DNA from: Candidatus Manganitrophus sp.
GTDB lineage: Bacteria > Nitrospirota > Nitrospiria > SBBL01 > Manganitrophaceae
Length of the DNA stretch: 64,000 nucleotides
NCBI GenBank assembly: GCA_028865235.1
Contig: CP114561.1
Coordinates: 3,182,001-3,246,000, forward strand
Reading direction: 5' to 3'
Every line of letters begins with the position of its first letter. Within the stretch, counting starts at the first letter, position 1. The notes beneath the pieces were generated by a model that did not search any database, was not told the origin of the DNA, and saw only the letters and a program-made list of their open reading frames with translations. Positions 1 to 11,055 of this stretch are shown piece by piece. The translations under genes were made by a program, and so were the position numbers.

Positions 1-1
1 T

Positions 2-1258
2 CTTTTTTCTTTTTTTATTTCTCTTTTCCCTCTGATGGCCGAGGCGAAGCCGATTCATGTGATCACCTATGACGGGATCATCAATCCGGTGTCGTCCGAA
101 CTCTTCACGACGGCGATCACGCAGGCCGAGCAAGCCGGCGCCGAGGCGTTGATCATCCAGCTCGATACCCCCGGCGGGCTCGATACCTCGATGCGGGATA
201 TCATCAAAGCGATGGTCGCTTCGGAGATCCCGATCGTCGTTTATGTCGCCCCCAGCGGCGGGCGGGCCGGATCGGCGGGGGTCTTCATCACCCTCGCGGC
301 GCATCTCGCGGCGATGGCCCCCGGCACCAATATCGGCGCGGCCCACCCGGTCGCGATGGGGGGGGAGATGGATGAGGAGATGAAGAAGAAGGTCACGAAT
401 GATGCCGCCGCTTATATCCGATCGCTGGCGGAGCGGCGAGGCCGGAACGCCGAGTGGGCCGAAAAAGCGGTTCGCGAATCGGTCTCCATCACCGAGCAGG
501 AAGCGGTGAAATTGAACATCGTCGATCTTGTCGCGGACGATCTTTCGGATCTCCTCAAAAAAATAGACGGCCGGACGGTCGCGACCTCCCGGGGGAAGCA
601 GACCCTCTCGACCGAGAACGCCGAAGTGGTCAAGAACCCAATCAGCCTGCGGCTTCGAATCTTGAAGGCGATCTCCGATCCGAATGTCGCCTACATCTTG
701 ATGCTAGTCGGCATTACCGGCCTGATTGCGGAGCTTTACAGCCCGGGTGCGATCTTTCCCGGCGTGGTCGGCGCGATTTCGTTGATCCTCGCCTTTTATT
801 CCTTCCAGACCTTGCCGATCAACGATGCCGGGCTTCTATTGATTCTGCTCGCCGTCGTTCTTTTTGTTGCGGAGGCCTTCGTCCCGAGTTTCGGGCTTCT
901 GGGACTGGGGGGAATCACCGCGCTGCTCTTCGGCTCGCTGATGTTGATGGACACCGATCTTCCCGCCCTGCGTATTTCACCGGCTGTGATTTTTTCGACG
1001 GTGGCGGTCATCCTTCTCTTCTCGCTCGTCTTCATTCGCGCCGCCTGGCGCGCGCAGCGCGGCGGCACGGTGACCGGAAAAGAGGGGATGGTCGGAGAAA
1101 TCGGCGTGGCGATCGCCGATCTTGCGCCGCGCGGGATGGTTCGCGTCCACGGGGAGATCTGGCAGGCGGAGGGCGACGAGCCGATCGCGAAGGGAGAAGA
1201 GGTGGCGGTGATGGAGGTTATCGGGTTGAAATTGCGCGTGCGGAAAATCAAAAAATAA
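2..1258 (+). CDS. NfeD-family membrane-bound serine protease (5' end outside window)
   Basis: Membrane-anchored ClpP-fold protease of the NfeD type. The first in-window ATG is at 35, but the same frame is open to the window edge and reads a hydrophobic stretch ending [12 protein letters not shown], so the signal peptide and true start probably lie upstream. Counting from the ATG at 35, the protease domain holds the ClpP-like motif [12 protein letters not shown] with candidate nucleophile S80 and a candidate partner lysine near K119, just before TNDAAAYI. Several membrane helices follow (about residues 215-335), then a C-terminal NfeD OB-fold. NfeD proteases are known to cleave slipins/stomatins, and a slipin gene starts 10 bases downstream. 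Confidence 0.9.
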   Translation, partial: LFSFFISLFPLMAEAKPIHVITYDGIINPVSSELFTTAITQAEQAGAEALIIQLDTPGGLDTSMRDIIKAMVASEIPIVVYVAPSGGRAGSAGVFITLAAHLAAMAPGTNIGAAHPVAMGGEMDEEMKKKVTNDAAAYIRSLAERRGRNAEWAEKAVRESVSITEQEAVKLNIVDLVADDLSDLLKKIDGRTVATSRGKQTLSTENAEVVKNPISLRLRILKAISDPNVAYILMLVGITGLIAELYSPGAIFPGVVGAISLILAFYSFQTLPINDAGLLLILLAVVLFVAEAFVPSFGLLGLGGITALLFGSLMLMDTDLPALRISPAVIFSTVAVILLFSLVFIRAAWRAQRGGTVTGKEGMVGEIGVAIADLAPRGMVRVHGEIWQAEGDEPIAKGEEVAVMEVIGLKLRVRKIKK

Positions 1259-1268
1259 GGAGGATGAA

Positions 1269-2033
1269 ATGCCATTGACCTTTCCGGTGGTCGCCCTGTT
1301 GTTGCTGATCTTTTTCATCCTGATCAACGGCGTGAGAATTCTCAAGGAGTACGAACGGGCGGTCGTCTTTCGTCTGGGACGGTACTCGAAAGAGGGGGCC
1401 CTCTACGGCGGGAACGGGCCGGGGCTGATCATCTTGATCCCCTTTTTGGATAAAATGGAGCGGGTCAGCCTTCGAACCGTGACGATGGATGTTCCGGCGC
1501 AGGATATCATCACCCGGGACAACGTTTCGGTGAAGGTGAACGCCGTGATCTATTTCCGCGTGGTCGATGCGCCGAAGGCGATCCTGGAGGTGGAGAATTT
1601 CCTTTATGCCACCTCTCAAATTTCTCAGACGACGCTGCGGAGCGTCCTCGGTCAGAGCCAGCTGGACGACCTTCTTTCCAAACGGGAAGAGATCAACGCA
1701 CAACTGCAGGTGGTCATCGATCAGCAGACGGAACCGTGGGGGATCAAGGTGTCGACGGTGGAGGTCAAGAACGCCGATCTTCCCCAGGAGATGCTCCGAG
1801 CCATTGCGCGGCAGGCCGAGGCGGAGCGGGAGCGGCGAGCCAAGGTGATCCATGCCCAAGGAGAGTTTGAAGCGGCGCAGAAACTGGCGGATGCGGCCCG
1901 AATCATCAGCACAGAGCCGGCCACCCTGCAGCTTCGCTATTTGCAGACATTAACCGAGATCGCCGCGGAGAAAAACTCGACGATTCTCTTCCCGGTCCCG
2001 ATCGACCTGATCTCTGCGTTTCTTAAAAAATGA
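1269..2033 (+). CDS. Slipin / stomatin-like SPFH (band 7) protein
   Basis: An SPFH-domain membrane scaffold protein of 254 residues. A single N-terminal hydrophobic helix (about residues 4-20) is followed by the band-7 domain, which starts near [12 protein letters not shown], and an Ala/Glu-rich helical segment rich in [11 protein letters not shown]. The start follows AGGAGG at 1259-1264. It lies 10 bases after the NfeD protease gene, the classic NfeD-slipin operon in which the slipin is the usual partner and substrate. The reading frame is intact. The C-terminus is short and ends in FLKK. Confidence 0.92.
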   Translation: MPLTFPVVALLLLIFFILINGVRILKEYERAVVFRLGRYSKEGALYGGNGPGLIILIPFLDKMERVSLRTVTMDVPAQDIITRDNVSVKVNAVIYFRVVDAPKAILEVENFLYATSQISQTTLRSVLGQSQLDDLLSKREEINAQLQVVIDQQTEPWGIKVSTVEVKNADLPQEMLRAIARQAEAERERRAKVIHAQGEFEAAQKLADAARIISTEPATLQLRYLQTLTEIAAEKNSTILFPVPIDLISAFLKK

Positions 2034-2038
2034 TCCGC

Positions 2039-2066
2039 GTAGGGGCGAGGCATGCCTCGCCCCTAC
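2039..2066. repeat. 28-bp perfect palindrome with GTAGGGGCG arms (copy A)
   Basis: Perfect inverted repeat whose half-site is GTAGGGGCGAGGCA. An identical copy lies at 24393-24420, and relatives with the same outer arms lie at 23446-23524, 52900-52926 and 56880-56907. It sits between the convergent slipin and AtpI-like genes and could form a strong hairpin. Its terminal CTAC (2063-2066) supplies the TAG stop codon of the minus-strand gene. Confidence 0.9.
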
Positions 2067-2461
2067 CTTCGCAGCGTCTCCAAGTAGACCGAGCTGGTGA
2101 TTAAAAAAAAGCCGATGAGGATGCCGGCGACGCTGATCTCCTTCCACTGGATGATGTAGAAGAAAAGACCGACAATCAAGAAGACCTTTCCGCTGTAGAC
2201 CAGCTGTTCTTTATGCCGGCGGGAGGGATCGATCAGTCTTCGCTGGAACATCCGGTGGAGGCTTCGAAAGTTAAACATCCCCAGAACCCCGCCGATCATC
2301 ATCGACGCCCCGAACGCACCGAAGAAAAGAAGGGTCACCAGTCCGATCACCGCCAGAATAATCAGCCCGTTTCGTTCAATCCGGTGAAGCGCCTGATTGC
2401 TCCGCGTCAGAAATTGTTCGCGGTCGAACGGAGGGGGAGACGGGCGGGGCTGCGTCGTCAT
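2063..2461 (-). CDS. AtpI-like small membrane protein
   Basis: A 132-residue protein with a Pro-rich cytoplasmic N-terminus and about four hydrophobic segments, near residues 32-45, 50-62, 92-105 and 110-122. The arrangement resembles the ATP synthase protein I (AtpI/UncI) family, but no diagnostic motif is present, so the family call is tentative and no F-ATPase genes are nearby. Its ATG overlaps the inferred hemL stop by one base (TAATG), suggesting translational coupling. The stop codon TAG is contributed by the palindromic repeat at 2039-2066. Confidence 0.6.
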   Translation of the reverse strand: MTTQPRPSPPPFDREQFLTRSNQALHRIERNGLIILAVIGLVTLLFFGAFGASMMIGGVLGMFNFRSLHRMFQRRLIDPSRRHKEQLVYSGKVFLIVGLFFYIIQWKEISVAGILIGFFLITSSVYLETLRR

Positions 2462-3743
2462 TAGAGCTTTTTGAACGCCCGGTAGGCCGCCGCAACGGTC
2501 TGCTCAATATCGGATGGACTGTGGGCCGTTGAAAGGAAGAAGGCCTCGAATTGAGAAGGGGGAGATAAACCCCCTGTTCCAGAAGGGCGAGGAAGAACTT
2601 CGAGAAGCGGTCACGGTCCGACTGGAGGGCGGTCGTGTAGTCGGCGACCTTGTTACTGTTGAAGAAAAGGGTCATCTGGGAGGCGACCCGGTTGATTTGA
2701 ACGGAGATCTTAGCCTTCCGGGCGGCGTCGGCGAGCCCCTCGGCCAGATCGGCGGCGCGGCGTTCGAGTTTTTCATACACGCTCAAATCTTTCAACAGGG
2801 AAAGGGTGGCCAGCCCCGCCGTCATGGCCAAGGGATTGCCGGACAGCGTGCCCGCCTGATAGACCGGGCCGTCCGGGGCGAGTTGGTCCATCAGATCGGC
2901 CCGACCGCCGAAGGCGCCGACCGGCATGCCGCCGCCGATGACCTTGCCCAGCGTGGTGAGGTCGGGCCGCACGCCATAGCGCGCCTGCGCCCCGCCCAGC
3001 GCCACCCGAAAGCCCGTCATCACCTCATCGAAGATCAGCACGCTGCCCTGCGCGTCGCACAGCGCGCGCAAGCCCGCCAGGAATACCATCGGCCGGCGAG
3101 CAACGTTCATGTTGCCCGCCACCGGCTCGACGATCACCGCCGCGATCTCCGGGCCCCATTGCGCAAAGGCGTCGCGCACGGTGGACAGGTCGTTGTAGCG
3201 CAGGGTCAGCGTCTGCGCCGCCAAGGCCGCGGGAACCCCAGGAGAGGTCGGCACGCCCAGCGTCAGGGCGCCGGAACCGGCCTTGACCAGCAGGCTGTCG
3301 GCGTGGCCGTGATAGCAGCCCTCGAACTTCAAGATCTTGTCGCGCCCCGTGGCCCCGCGCGCCAGCCGGATGGCGCTCATGGTGGCCTCGGTGCCGGAGT
3401 TGACGAAGCGCACCTTCTCGATCGACGGCATGAGCTGGCACACCCGCCGCGCGAGCTGGGTTTCCAGCGCCGTCGGCGCGCCGAAGCTGGGGCCCCGGGC
3501 CGCCGCCTGCTGCACCGCGCCGACCACCTCGGGATGCGCATGGCCGACGATCATCGGGCCCCACGAAAGGACATAGTCGATGAAGCGGTTTCCATCCGCA
3601 TCGACGATCTTGCTTCCTTTCGCTTTTTTAATAAAGAGGGGGTTTCCGCCGACCGATTTAAAGGCCCGAACCGGCGAGTTGACCCCGCCCGGAATCCGCT
3701 TCTCCGCCTCTTGAAAGAGGGCCGCCGATTTTTCTCGTTTCAT
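2461..3743 (-). CDS. hemL: Glutamate-1-semialdehyde 2,1-aminomutase (frame broken near 2560; mosaic composition)
   Basis: PLP enzyme converting glutamate-1-semialdehyde to 5-aminolevulinate in tetrapyrrole synthesis. Family blocks run in order: [13 protein letters not shown] at the N-terminus, [37 protein letters not shown], and [18 protein letters not shown] with the PLP lysine. Near the C-terminus the frame slips at a run of five C (coding strand; plus 2558-2562). One extra base restores an ending ...[18 protein letters not shown]... to a TAA at 2461-2463, which overlaps the next ATG by one base. About 2820-3575 is much more GC-rich than the two flanks, and its protein reads like betaproteobacterial HemL. 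That indicates gene conversion, or a chimeric assembly join in a mixed culture. Confidence 0.9.
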
Positions 3744-3814
3744 CCGCCAAGCTCCAGAAATGTTGCTTCATTCTAAGGAAAGGGGGGAGGCAAGTCAAGT
3801 CGAGGCCGAACGCG

Positions 3815-3843
3815 TTGACAGTACTGGACTCTTCGACTATCCT
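3815..3843 (+). promoter_or_regulatory. Sigma-70-type promoter for the propeller lipoprotein gene
   Basis: -35 TTGACA at 3815-3820, 17-base spacer, -10 TATCCT at 3838-3843. This places transcription start near 3850, just ahead of the ATG at 3867. Confidence 0.6.
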
Positions 3844-3866
3844 TTTGATGAGTATTTCTAGGGATA

Positions 3867-6482
3867 ATGATGAAAAAAGGATGGCAGAGCGGTATTTTTT
3901 TCCTCTTTTCTTTTCGCGCTCTTGGCAGGTTGCAGCAACGATCCCCGAAACACCGGCCCGCGCGAGTCGCCGGAACCGACCGGTTGGAGCGACACAAGCG
4001 ACTTATCCAAGGGGATTTTCTACGCCTTGGCGGCCGATCCGACCAATCCAAACGTCATTTATGCCGCCAGTTCCACGGTCAGCGTCTATAAAACGACCGA
4101 CGGAGGCGCCACCTGGAGCGCCGCCAACCGGGGCCTTCCGGGACAGCCGGTCCGCTCCCTGATCGTCGATCCGATCAATCCGCTGAAGATTTACGCCGCT
4201 TTGGCGGGGGGAGAGCTCTTCAAGACCGAGGACGGCGGCGCTTCCTGGCAAATCATCGGGTCGGGTCTGGTCCAGAACACCGCCTACGCGGCGGTCTTCA
4301 ATCCCTATGCCCCGCCGAGCAACATGGATGTGAGCGCCGGAAATGCGAGCAATTCATTGAGCTGGAATGCAGTCCCCAATGCCACCGCTTACAAACTCTA
4401 TTTCCGGGCCTGCCCCGGCTGCACGACCCCTCCTTCATTCGATACCGCCACCTGGACCCTGCTCGATCGGCCCGATCCGGTGGCGCTCAGTTATGTCCAT
4501 ACCGGCCTGACGAATGGAATCCCCTACTATTATGCCGTGATCGCCGTTGTGAACGGAGAAGAAACGACCCCCTCGGCGATGGTTTCAGCCGTTCCGGAAA
4601 ACGTGACCGGCCAGAATCCTCCCCCAGCGCAACCAAGGTGACGGTGGGAGACGGCCAGAATACGATTCGGTGGGGAACCGTCTCCGGCGCCGGGACATAT
4701 AGCATCTATCGTGATGTAGTCGCAGGCGTTGATGTTACAGATCCGTTGAATCTGATCGAAGATGGGATCACCGGGACCTCCTTTACCGATACGAACAATA
4801 TCTCCAACGGGACCACCTATTACTATGTTGTAACGCAAAACGGGAATCCGACGACTCCTTCTCCGGAAGTGTCGGCCACCCCCGCGCGAATGACCGCCCT
4901 TTATGTCGGAACCGGCGGGGGAGGGGTCTTTTCCAGCGGGCCGGCCGGTGAGTTTCGCAAAGCAAGCAATACCGGTCTTGGGACCGGAGACGGCCTCGAT
5001 CTCTCCGCCCTGTTGATCGACCCGACCGTGTCGCACACCAGCCTCCCGACCCTTTATGCGGGAACGCGGGGAGGGGTGTATCGCAGCGGAGACGGCGGCG
5101 ATCACTGGGTTTTAAATAACACCGGTCTGACCGGGTTGGGGATTCTGAGTTTGACTCTCGACGGGCCGAGGGGTATTCTCTACGCCGGGACGCCGGAGGG
5201 GATCTATCAGGGGAGCGCCGATGGAACGGGCAGCTGGGTTTCCATCGGCGCTCCGTCCATGGAATCGGTGACATCGATTATGATCGATCCAAGCGATTTC
5301 CGGATCCTCTATGCGACCAGCGCGACCGGCGGGATCTTCAAAAGCACCGATGGAGGAGCCGCATGGTCGACGATCAACCAGGGGTTGACGACGACCGATA
5401 TCCGGGCTATTCTGATTCATCCTCAAAATCAAAGTCTTCTTTATGCGGGAGGGGTGGGGACATTGTTTAAGAGCACCGACGGGGGAGGCCAGTGGACGGC
5501 GATCGACCTCGGAAGTCTGGAGAACGTCTCGAACCCCCTTCCAGACGCATCGATCAAATCGATGATTTCTACTTCCGGAAATATCTTGTACGCCGGCGGC
5601 TCCGCAGGGGTCTTCAAGAGTGTGAATCAGGGAAGGGCTTGGACCGCCGTGAACACGCGGCTCGCCTCCCGGGAGGTTCAGGCGTTGGCCTCTCACCCCG
5701 ATCAGCCGGGAATCCTCTATGCCGCGCTCTCCGGCGACGGCATCTATAAAAGTCTCGACGGCGGCGCCAGCTGGCGGGAAGAGAACGGCCCGGCCAGCCA
5801 GCCTGCCCAGCAGATTACGAAGTTCGTCAGCAGCTTGATCGTCGATCCGGGCGATCCGACGCGGCTCTACGCCGGAACCTCCGGCGGCGGGGTGTTCCGG
5901 GGGACGGTCGGATCGGACGGGCATCTTACCTGGTCGCCGATGAATACCGATGTAAGCGCGACATTGCCGACCGGCGGCGTCCACAGTCTGGCGATTCTTC
6001 CGGGAAGTCCGCCGACCCTTTTTGCCGGGATGTTTCAGAACGGTATTTTTAAGGTGGTCGACGACGGCTCCGACGTATGGGTCCGTGTCACGGAGGAGAA
6101 TCCCAGCGGGGGGGACGACCTCTCCGCCCGGAGCGTTTTTGCCCTTGCCGTTCATCCGGAATTTCCGTCGGTGCTCTTTGCCGGAACGACGGCCGGACTC
6201 TTCAAGAGCAGCGACGGCGGCGCGAGCTGGAATGGAGTTTCCGATTTGAACGGGATTCGTGTTCACGTCATTACCTTCGACCCGGCCCTGTCTCCGTTCG
6301 GATCGGGGATGTACGCCGGCACCGACGCCGGCGTTTTTAAGAGCCTCAACGAGGGGGTCCACTGGAGTCCTCTCGATGACGGGATGGCTTCCCCTATTTA
6401 TGCGATTCTGGCCGATCCGCAGCAGAACAGTATCGTCTATGCCGGCACGGTGGCGACCGGGATCTATCGGAGGACCCGGTGA
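3867..6482 (+). CDS. Secreted BNR/Ycf48-like beta-propeller lipoprotein with fibronectin-III-like domains (two frame breaks)
   Basis: Probable exported lipoprotein of about 870 residues. The start at 3867 reads MMKKGWQSGIF. Removing one T from the seven-T run at 3895-3901 joins it to FLFALLAGCSND, a good lipobox with Cys as first mature residue. A second break at CCCCC (4621-4625) is repaired by one C, giving NPPPSATKVTV. The body contains many repeats of the sialidase/BNR type, with recurring LYAGT, GVFKS and SxDGGxxW words typical of photosynthesis-assembly-factor-like propellers. Two fibronectin-III-like segments (about 4315-4890) interrupt them. It may bind other proteins or polysaccharide at the cell surface, but the ligand is unknown. 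Its last codon overlaps the next gene by four bases. Confidence 0.75.
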
Positions 6483-7068
6483 TCGCGGCAAGCCGCTCCG
6501 GTTCGTTTCGACCCAGTCAAGACGGTTTTACTTTTTTGACGGTGATGTTTTCGATCGTCCTGATCGGAACGATGATTGGCACCGCCGCCCGGCAGTTGAC
6601 CACGGTCGCCAAGCGGGAGAAGGAAACGGAGCTGTTGTTCCGGGGCCAGGCGATCCGGCGGGGGATCGAGCTCTATTATCGAACCAGCCGGGCCGGTTTT
6701 TCACAGTATCCCCGGACGCTCGAGGATTTGATCAAAGATCCCGGCTCTCCGGGAATCCGGCGTTATTTGAGGAAGATTTATCTCGACCCGGTCACCGGGG
6801 GGAGTGGGTTCTCCTCCGGGACGGAAGCGGCCGGGTGAAGGGGGTTCGCAGCGCCAGCGAAGAGACCCCCCTCAAGATCGGAAATTTTCCGGAAGAGCTG
6901 AAAAGCTTCGAGGGAAAGAAGAAATACTCGGAGTGGCTCTTCGAGTACAATCCGCAGCAGGCGATTCACAACCCGCCGCCGTCGAAAGCGCCGGTCCCTC
7001 CTGCAACCCCGTCGTCCCCCCCTTCGTCATCCAGACTCAATCCGCCCGATTCGGCGCCGCCGTTTTAA
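6479..7068 (+). CDS. Type II secretion pseudopilin-like protein (frame break near 6800)
   Basis: Starts GTG at 6479, overlapping the preceding stop (GTGA). The N-terminus has a prepilin-like class III signal, DGFTFLTVMFSIVLIG. The residue at position +5 of the mature protein is Thr rather than the usual Glu. A GspG-type body follows: KRETEL-like helix, then YRTSRAGFSQYPRTLEDLIKD and RYLRKIYLDPVTGG. At the six-G run 6797-6802 the frame slips. Correcting it gives EWVLLRDGSGRVKGVRS and a Pro-rich tail ending DSAPPF at 7068. It is probably a minor pseudopilin of a secretion or pilus machine whose other parts are not in the window. Confidence 0.72.
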
Positions 7069-7074
7069 TTCTCA

Positions 7075-9947
7075 TCAAAACGCATTTCCCAGGGTGATAA
7101 AGACCAGTGTGATTCCTTCCTCGCTGAGCCCTCTTGCAACCCCCCCCTGAAGACGAACGGGAATATAATAACCGAGATAAAAATCGGTTCCAAGACTGCC
7201 GCCGACCCCGCTTTTAAAGGAGGGGCCCCCCTCTCCCTCGTCCCAGGCATCTCCCAGATCTCCGAAAACGGTTCCGTGCAGGCGGCGAACGAAGAAGGGA
7301 AACGTCCCCCATCCCCGCTCGACGTTTCTGAGTGGAAAGCGGTATTCGACCGAGAGGGAAAGGGCCCGCTCGCCGCGGAATTCCCGCGCCGGATATCCGC
7401 GGAGGAGGAACGGCTCCTCCTGAAAATCGGCAAAGGGGGCGGTCAGCCCGCCGAGCTGAAAACTCCGCTGAACGAGGAGATCGCCGCGCGCAAGCCCCCG
7501 GAAAGCTGGGCGGCGACGATCTGGTTGGGCCAGGGGAGATTATAATATTCGCGCCACCCGCCGATCGTCCGCCGCCGATTGAAATCTCCCCCGAATTTCC
7601 GACTGAAAATTTCTTGAGTGAGGAAGAGACGCCGCCCCTCTTCCGGGCTGATCGAGAAGCCGTATTCATGGGCGCTGTTATAGATCCAAGAGAAACGAAG
7701 CCCGCTTAAGACCCCCTCTTCCGGAATCACCAGCGATGCGCCGAGATCGGTCAACGACGTGAGCGCCTCCCGCTGATAACCGACCGAAATAAACGACTGC
7801 CGCTCGAAGGTGAGGAAAGGAAAGATCGCTTCGAAACGAAACCGCCGGTTCCGCTCCCAGTAGGTTTTCTCATCCCCGTCCGGCTCGATCAGCAGATCCC
7901 AATGGGGGTCGGCCCGGTCGAGCCACTGGAAATGAAGGGTCGGGGTAAAATGATCGTTCCAGTAATCGATCTGATAGGAGAACCGGTCGCTCTCCGAACC
8001 GTAAAAGAGATTGAGAAGGTAGCGGTCCTTCCCGAGCGGATCGACCCCGCCGGTCAGCGCGCCGACGGTCAGCCCCTCTTCATCGACCCCAAAGAGGGGG
8101 ACCCAGAACCGGGGGAGAAGGGTCGCCGGCTCAAAGTAGGAATGGACCCGGCCGGCCTCCTCGATCGGCGGCGCATTCACAGGGGAAGCCTCTTCCGCCG
8201 GCGCCGCGGCCGCGATGGAGATCGGTTTCCAGGAAGATCGATCATACGGGATCGACGCAATCTCAAATCCGTCCGAATGATAGGAGGAGAAGAAGATCGA
8301 CCTCGAATCGGGGGAGACGAAGGGGGTGAAGGCCGCTCCCAGGAGACGGGTGACCCGATAAAACTGCCCGTCGGAAAGAGTGTAGGCAAAAATATCGAAG
8401 ACCCCTTCCCGGTCCGAAACAAAGAGAAGCGCCTCCCCGTCGGGAGCCCAGACGGGGGTGAGGTCGAGCGCGGCGTCTTCCATCAGCCGTTCGAGATGAT
8501 TCGATTCGAGACGATAGAGCGCGATGTCCTGATTTCCCCCGCTCCAGATGGAGAGGACCATCCGCTTACCGTCGGGCGACCAGCGGGGGGTAGCGAAGAA
8601 TTGATCCCGCTCGCCGGCGAGGAGGAGACGGCTCTCTCCATTTTCCCAGATCCAGAGATCGCTCCGATCGATCTCCTGCCGGACGAAGAGGACCCGTTGT
8701 CCGTCCGGCGAGAAATCGGGGTCTTTTGCGCGCAGTCCCCGGGTCATCCGTTGGAGCTTCCGATCGTCCAGATCAAACCGGTAAAGATCGCTATAGGTGG
8801 AGAAATTTCCGAATACCTCCATCTGGGAAAAGACGATCGATTTTCCGTCGGGAGACCAGGAGAGCCCCGCATCGGAGTTTCGCCGGATCGAATTCTCATC
8901 CGATGTATTCCACGTCGATTCCCCTTCGGAAGAGAGAAATTTTATTTTTGGATGTTCCCGCCGGTTGATCTCGGTGTAAGCGATCCGTCTCCCGTCGGGG
9001 GAAGGGATGGGAGCGAGCTTCCAAAAGTCCGAACGGCTCAGGGGGCGAGGGGTCGTGATCCCCTCTTCCTTCAAACGCGCGGCTTCCCGGCGATATTTTT
9101 CCTGAAGTGAATCTCTCCACTCCCACCAGAGCGCACCGAGGCGCCTGCCGAAGACATCCTCCGCGTTGCTTTCGACGAAAAAGGGAATGAGGCGGCCGCT
9201 GTACCGGTTGCTCCACTCGGCGATCTTCTCCTCTCCATAGCGCTCGCGCAGGAAGCGATGAAAGGCGGCCCCGTAGTAATAAGGGGTCATTCCGGCGGGC
9301 CAGCTGTCTGGAAGATGCGCCTGATCGATCGATTTGAATCGATCTTCCAGAACGGCGGTTCGAAGGAGCATTTCCGAGAAGGTCCCGTCGGACCGGTCGG
9401 TCGTTCCGGCCTCGCTCTCCTCGTATGTCGCCAGTCCTTCAAGCAGCCAGAGGGGCTGCCAGACGTTCGGCAGAATGGCGCGGCCGAAAATATACCGGAA
9501 CACCTTGGGGAGTCGATGCGCCTGATCGAGCTGGACGATGTGGGTGTATTCATGAAAAATAATCGCCCGGAGCCAATTCCGATACCGGATGGGGGTGAGG
9601 ATTCCGGCGGCGGGGGGATAAGGGTTGATGTAGATCGTATTATAGGGAAAAGGGGTCGCCTCTCCCTGGACCCGGTCGGCGTGGTCGATCAACACCAGCT
9701 GTGTTTTTCCGGAAGGGGTCCAATGCAGCCGCTGCGTCAAACGGGTGTGGGCCTCCTCCGCATGGCGCGCCGCCTCTTCGGCGGCCCGCTCTTCCCCCTG
9801 ATGAAAGTGAATCGAGAAATGGGGGGTCTCGAATGTCTTCCATGTCAGCGAGGGATCGAATTTGGGAGGGGTGAGCGGAAGGGGAATACATCCGGAGAGA
9901 AGGACAAAGAGGAAGAACCGCCTGAGAAAAAGGGTATGCCTCTTCAC
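7075..9947 (-). CDS. Secreted PD40 beta-propeller protein with HExxH peptidase-like domain and C-terminal beta-barrel (frame break near 7450)
   Basis: About 955 residues once corrected. The N-terminus is a signal peptide with a lipobox-like LLSGC. A peptidase-MA-like domain around residue 150 carries HEYTH followed by an LLEGLATYEE element, the arrangement of gluzincin metalloproteases. Seven or so TolB/WD40-like PD40 repeats follow (WSPDGKR, FSPDGQR, VSPDSRS), then a beta-strand-rich outer-membrane barrel. The frame stops prematurely after FSGVFSSAG. Shifting frame continues GGLTAPFADFQEEPFLLRGY through FGDLGDAW to a terminal Phe, typical of BamA/surface-antigen barrels. The end (TGA at 7075-7077) is convergent with, and 6 bases from, the pseudopilin gene. 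Confidence 0.75.
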
Positions 9948-9971
9948 GCGGTCCGTCGGCGCTCCCGCCCG

Positions 9972-10503
9972 TTACCAATCGCGGTATTTGGTTTCATCGA
10001 TGGCGGTTTCATTACTTGTCGTATAGATATCGTAGACATCGTCTTCGCACCAGGTGTCGGAATCGGGGGGATCGGTATAACAGCGCAATCCCCACTCGCC
10101 CGATTCGGTCATCGGATCGGGAAAGGGCTTCCGGAGATAGCGCCGGGTGGTCGTCTCGACCTCTCCCGTCAGCTCCACTCTAGGAGGAGCTCCAATTTCT
10201 TGGGGTATCCGAAGGGGCTGCTCACCTCTTTGCAGGTGAGTTTGTTCTGCTTGCAGAGCTCCCCAGAAGGTTGTCCCCGTCCCGGTTCCAGTCGCGATTG
10301 AAATCGTCGATTGCTTTCCGGAGGATTTGGAGACGTTGTTTCAGCTCCGTCTCTTTAGCCCGCTTAGCGATATTTTTTGAAAGGGGAAGCGCCATCATCG
10401 CAAGGACGAAGATGATGACCATGGTGATCATCAACTCCAGCAGGGAGAACCCGGCCTGACGGCCTCTGCGCGGCTCACGATCAGGGTGTAGAAAAGAAAT
10501 CAG
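9972..10503 (-). CDS. GspG-like pseudopilin (two frame breaks, start uncertain)
   Basis: Assembled from three frames. The N-terminal prepilin signal reads GRQAGFSLLELMITMVIIF with the canonical Glu at +5. It is followed by the helix KRAKETELKQRLQILRKAID. After a shift near 10250 it reads ELCKQNKLTCKEVSSPFGYP, and after another near 10183 it reads VELTGEVETTTRRYLRKPF, DPMTESGEWGLRCY and a C-terminus ending TKYRDW. This order is typical of GspG-like proteins. AAGGAGG at 10515-10521 precedes the gene, and the nearest in-frame initiator is a CTG at 10501-10503, so a small error may hide the real start. It lies 24 bases upstream of the PD40 protein gene, probably in one operon. Confidence 0.65.
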
Positions 10504-10928
10504 AGCGGTCCTTGCCTCCTTGGGTTTTCAATCCGATCCCACGCCGGACCGGCTTCCATCCGATGCGATTGAGATTATAGCGGATCGTTTTAAAAGGTCA
10601 AGGGATGAAGGAGAGAACAGGTGAGGCGCTGGGCGGGAGCCGTGAGGGAAGAAGATTTATTTCTTGTTTAAGACTTGCAAGGAGAGACCCCCCCGGGTTC
10701 GTTGAACGAACGGCCGGACTTGGGGGGGATCCGGTGGGGGGGCTCCCCTTGGGCTTCCCTGCGCTCCCGGAGGAGTGCAAGTGGGCCAAAATGAAAAAAA
10801 GTGCGAAACGTTTACAACCCGGTTCAGAAATCAGACGCGCGCTGAGAGGGGCCGCCGATGGAAGCGGCCGCTGCGCTCTTTCTTTTGTGATCTGAAGCAC
10901 TCCCGCACACATTGGTCTCTTGTAATGT

Positions 10929-10943
10929 GCAAGTGCGGTGCCC
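10929..10943 (-). promoter_or_regulatory. Possible sigma-54 (-24/-12) promoter, leftward
   Basis: Read on the minus strand the site is GGGCAC-CGCAC-TTGCA, with GG and GC separated by the canonical 10 bases. The next gene in that direction begins about 400 bases away, so the match may be fortuitous or may drive a long leader. Confidence 0.3.
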
Positions 10944-10984
10944 AAGTACAGCACCCAAGTACCGTTGATCATTCGTCTCCGAGA

Positions 10985-11013
10985 TTGGTGATCCGACCGA
11001 ATTTGGATATAAT
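10985..11013 (+). promoter_or_regulatory. Sigma-70-type promoter for the amine oxidase gene
   Basis: -35 TTGGTG (10985-10990), 17-base spacer, perfect -10 TATAAT (11008-11013), about 42 bases before the TTG start at 11056. Confidence 0.6.
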
Positions 11014-11055
11014 GGTCGGAGACGGGAAGCAGATCTGATTCATCGGGAGAGCGCT

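Larger units (their letters stand above)
10504..11055. other. Intergenic region of about 550 bases without a supported gene
   Basis: Separates the divergent pseudopilin and amine-oxidase genes. It holds a hairpin at 10697-10711 (GTTCGT/ACGAAC) flanked by C7 and G7 runs, a possible minus-strand sigma-54 promoter (10929-10943) and a good plus-strand sigma-70 promoter (10985-11013). Open frames here have odd composition and no recognisable motif. Confidence 0.5.

Noticed and set aside
2514..3776. 420-codon plus-strand frame opposite hemL
   Set aside because: Antisense of a clearly recognised enzyme; its composition is a reflection of GC-rich third positions.
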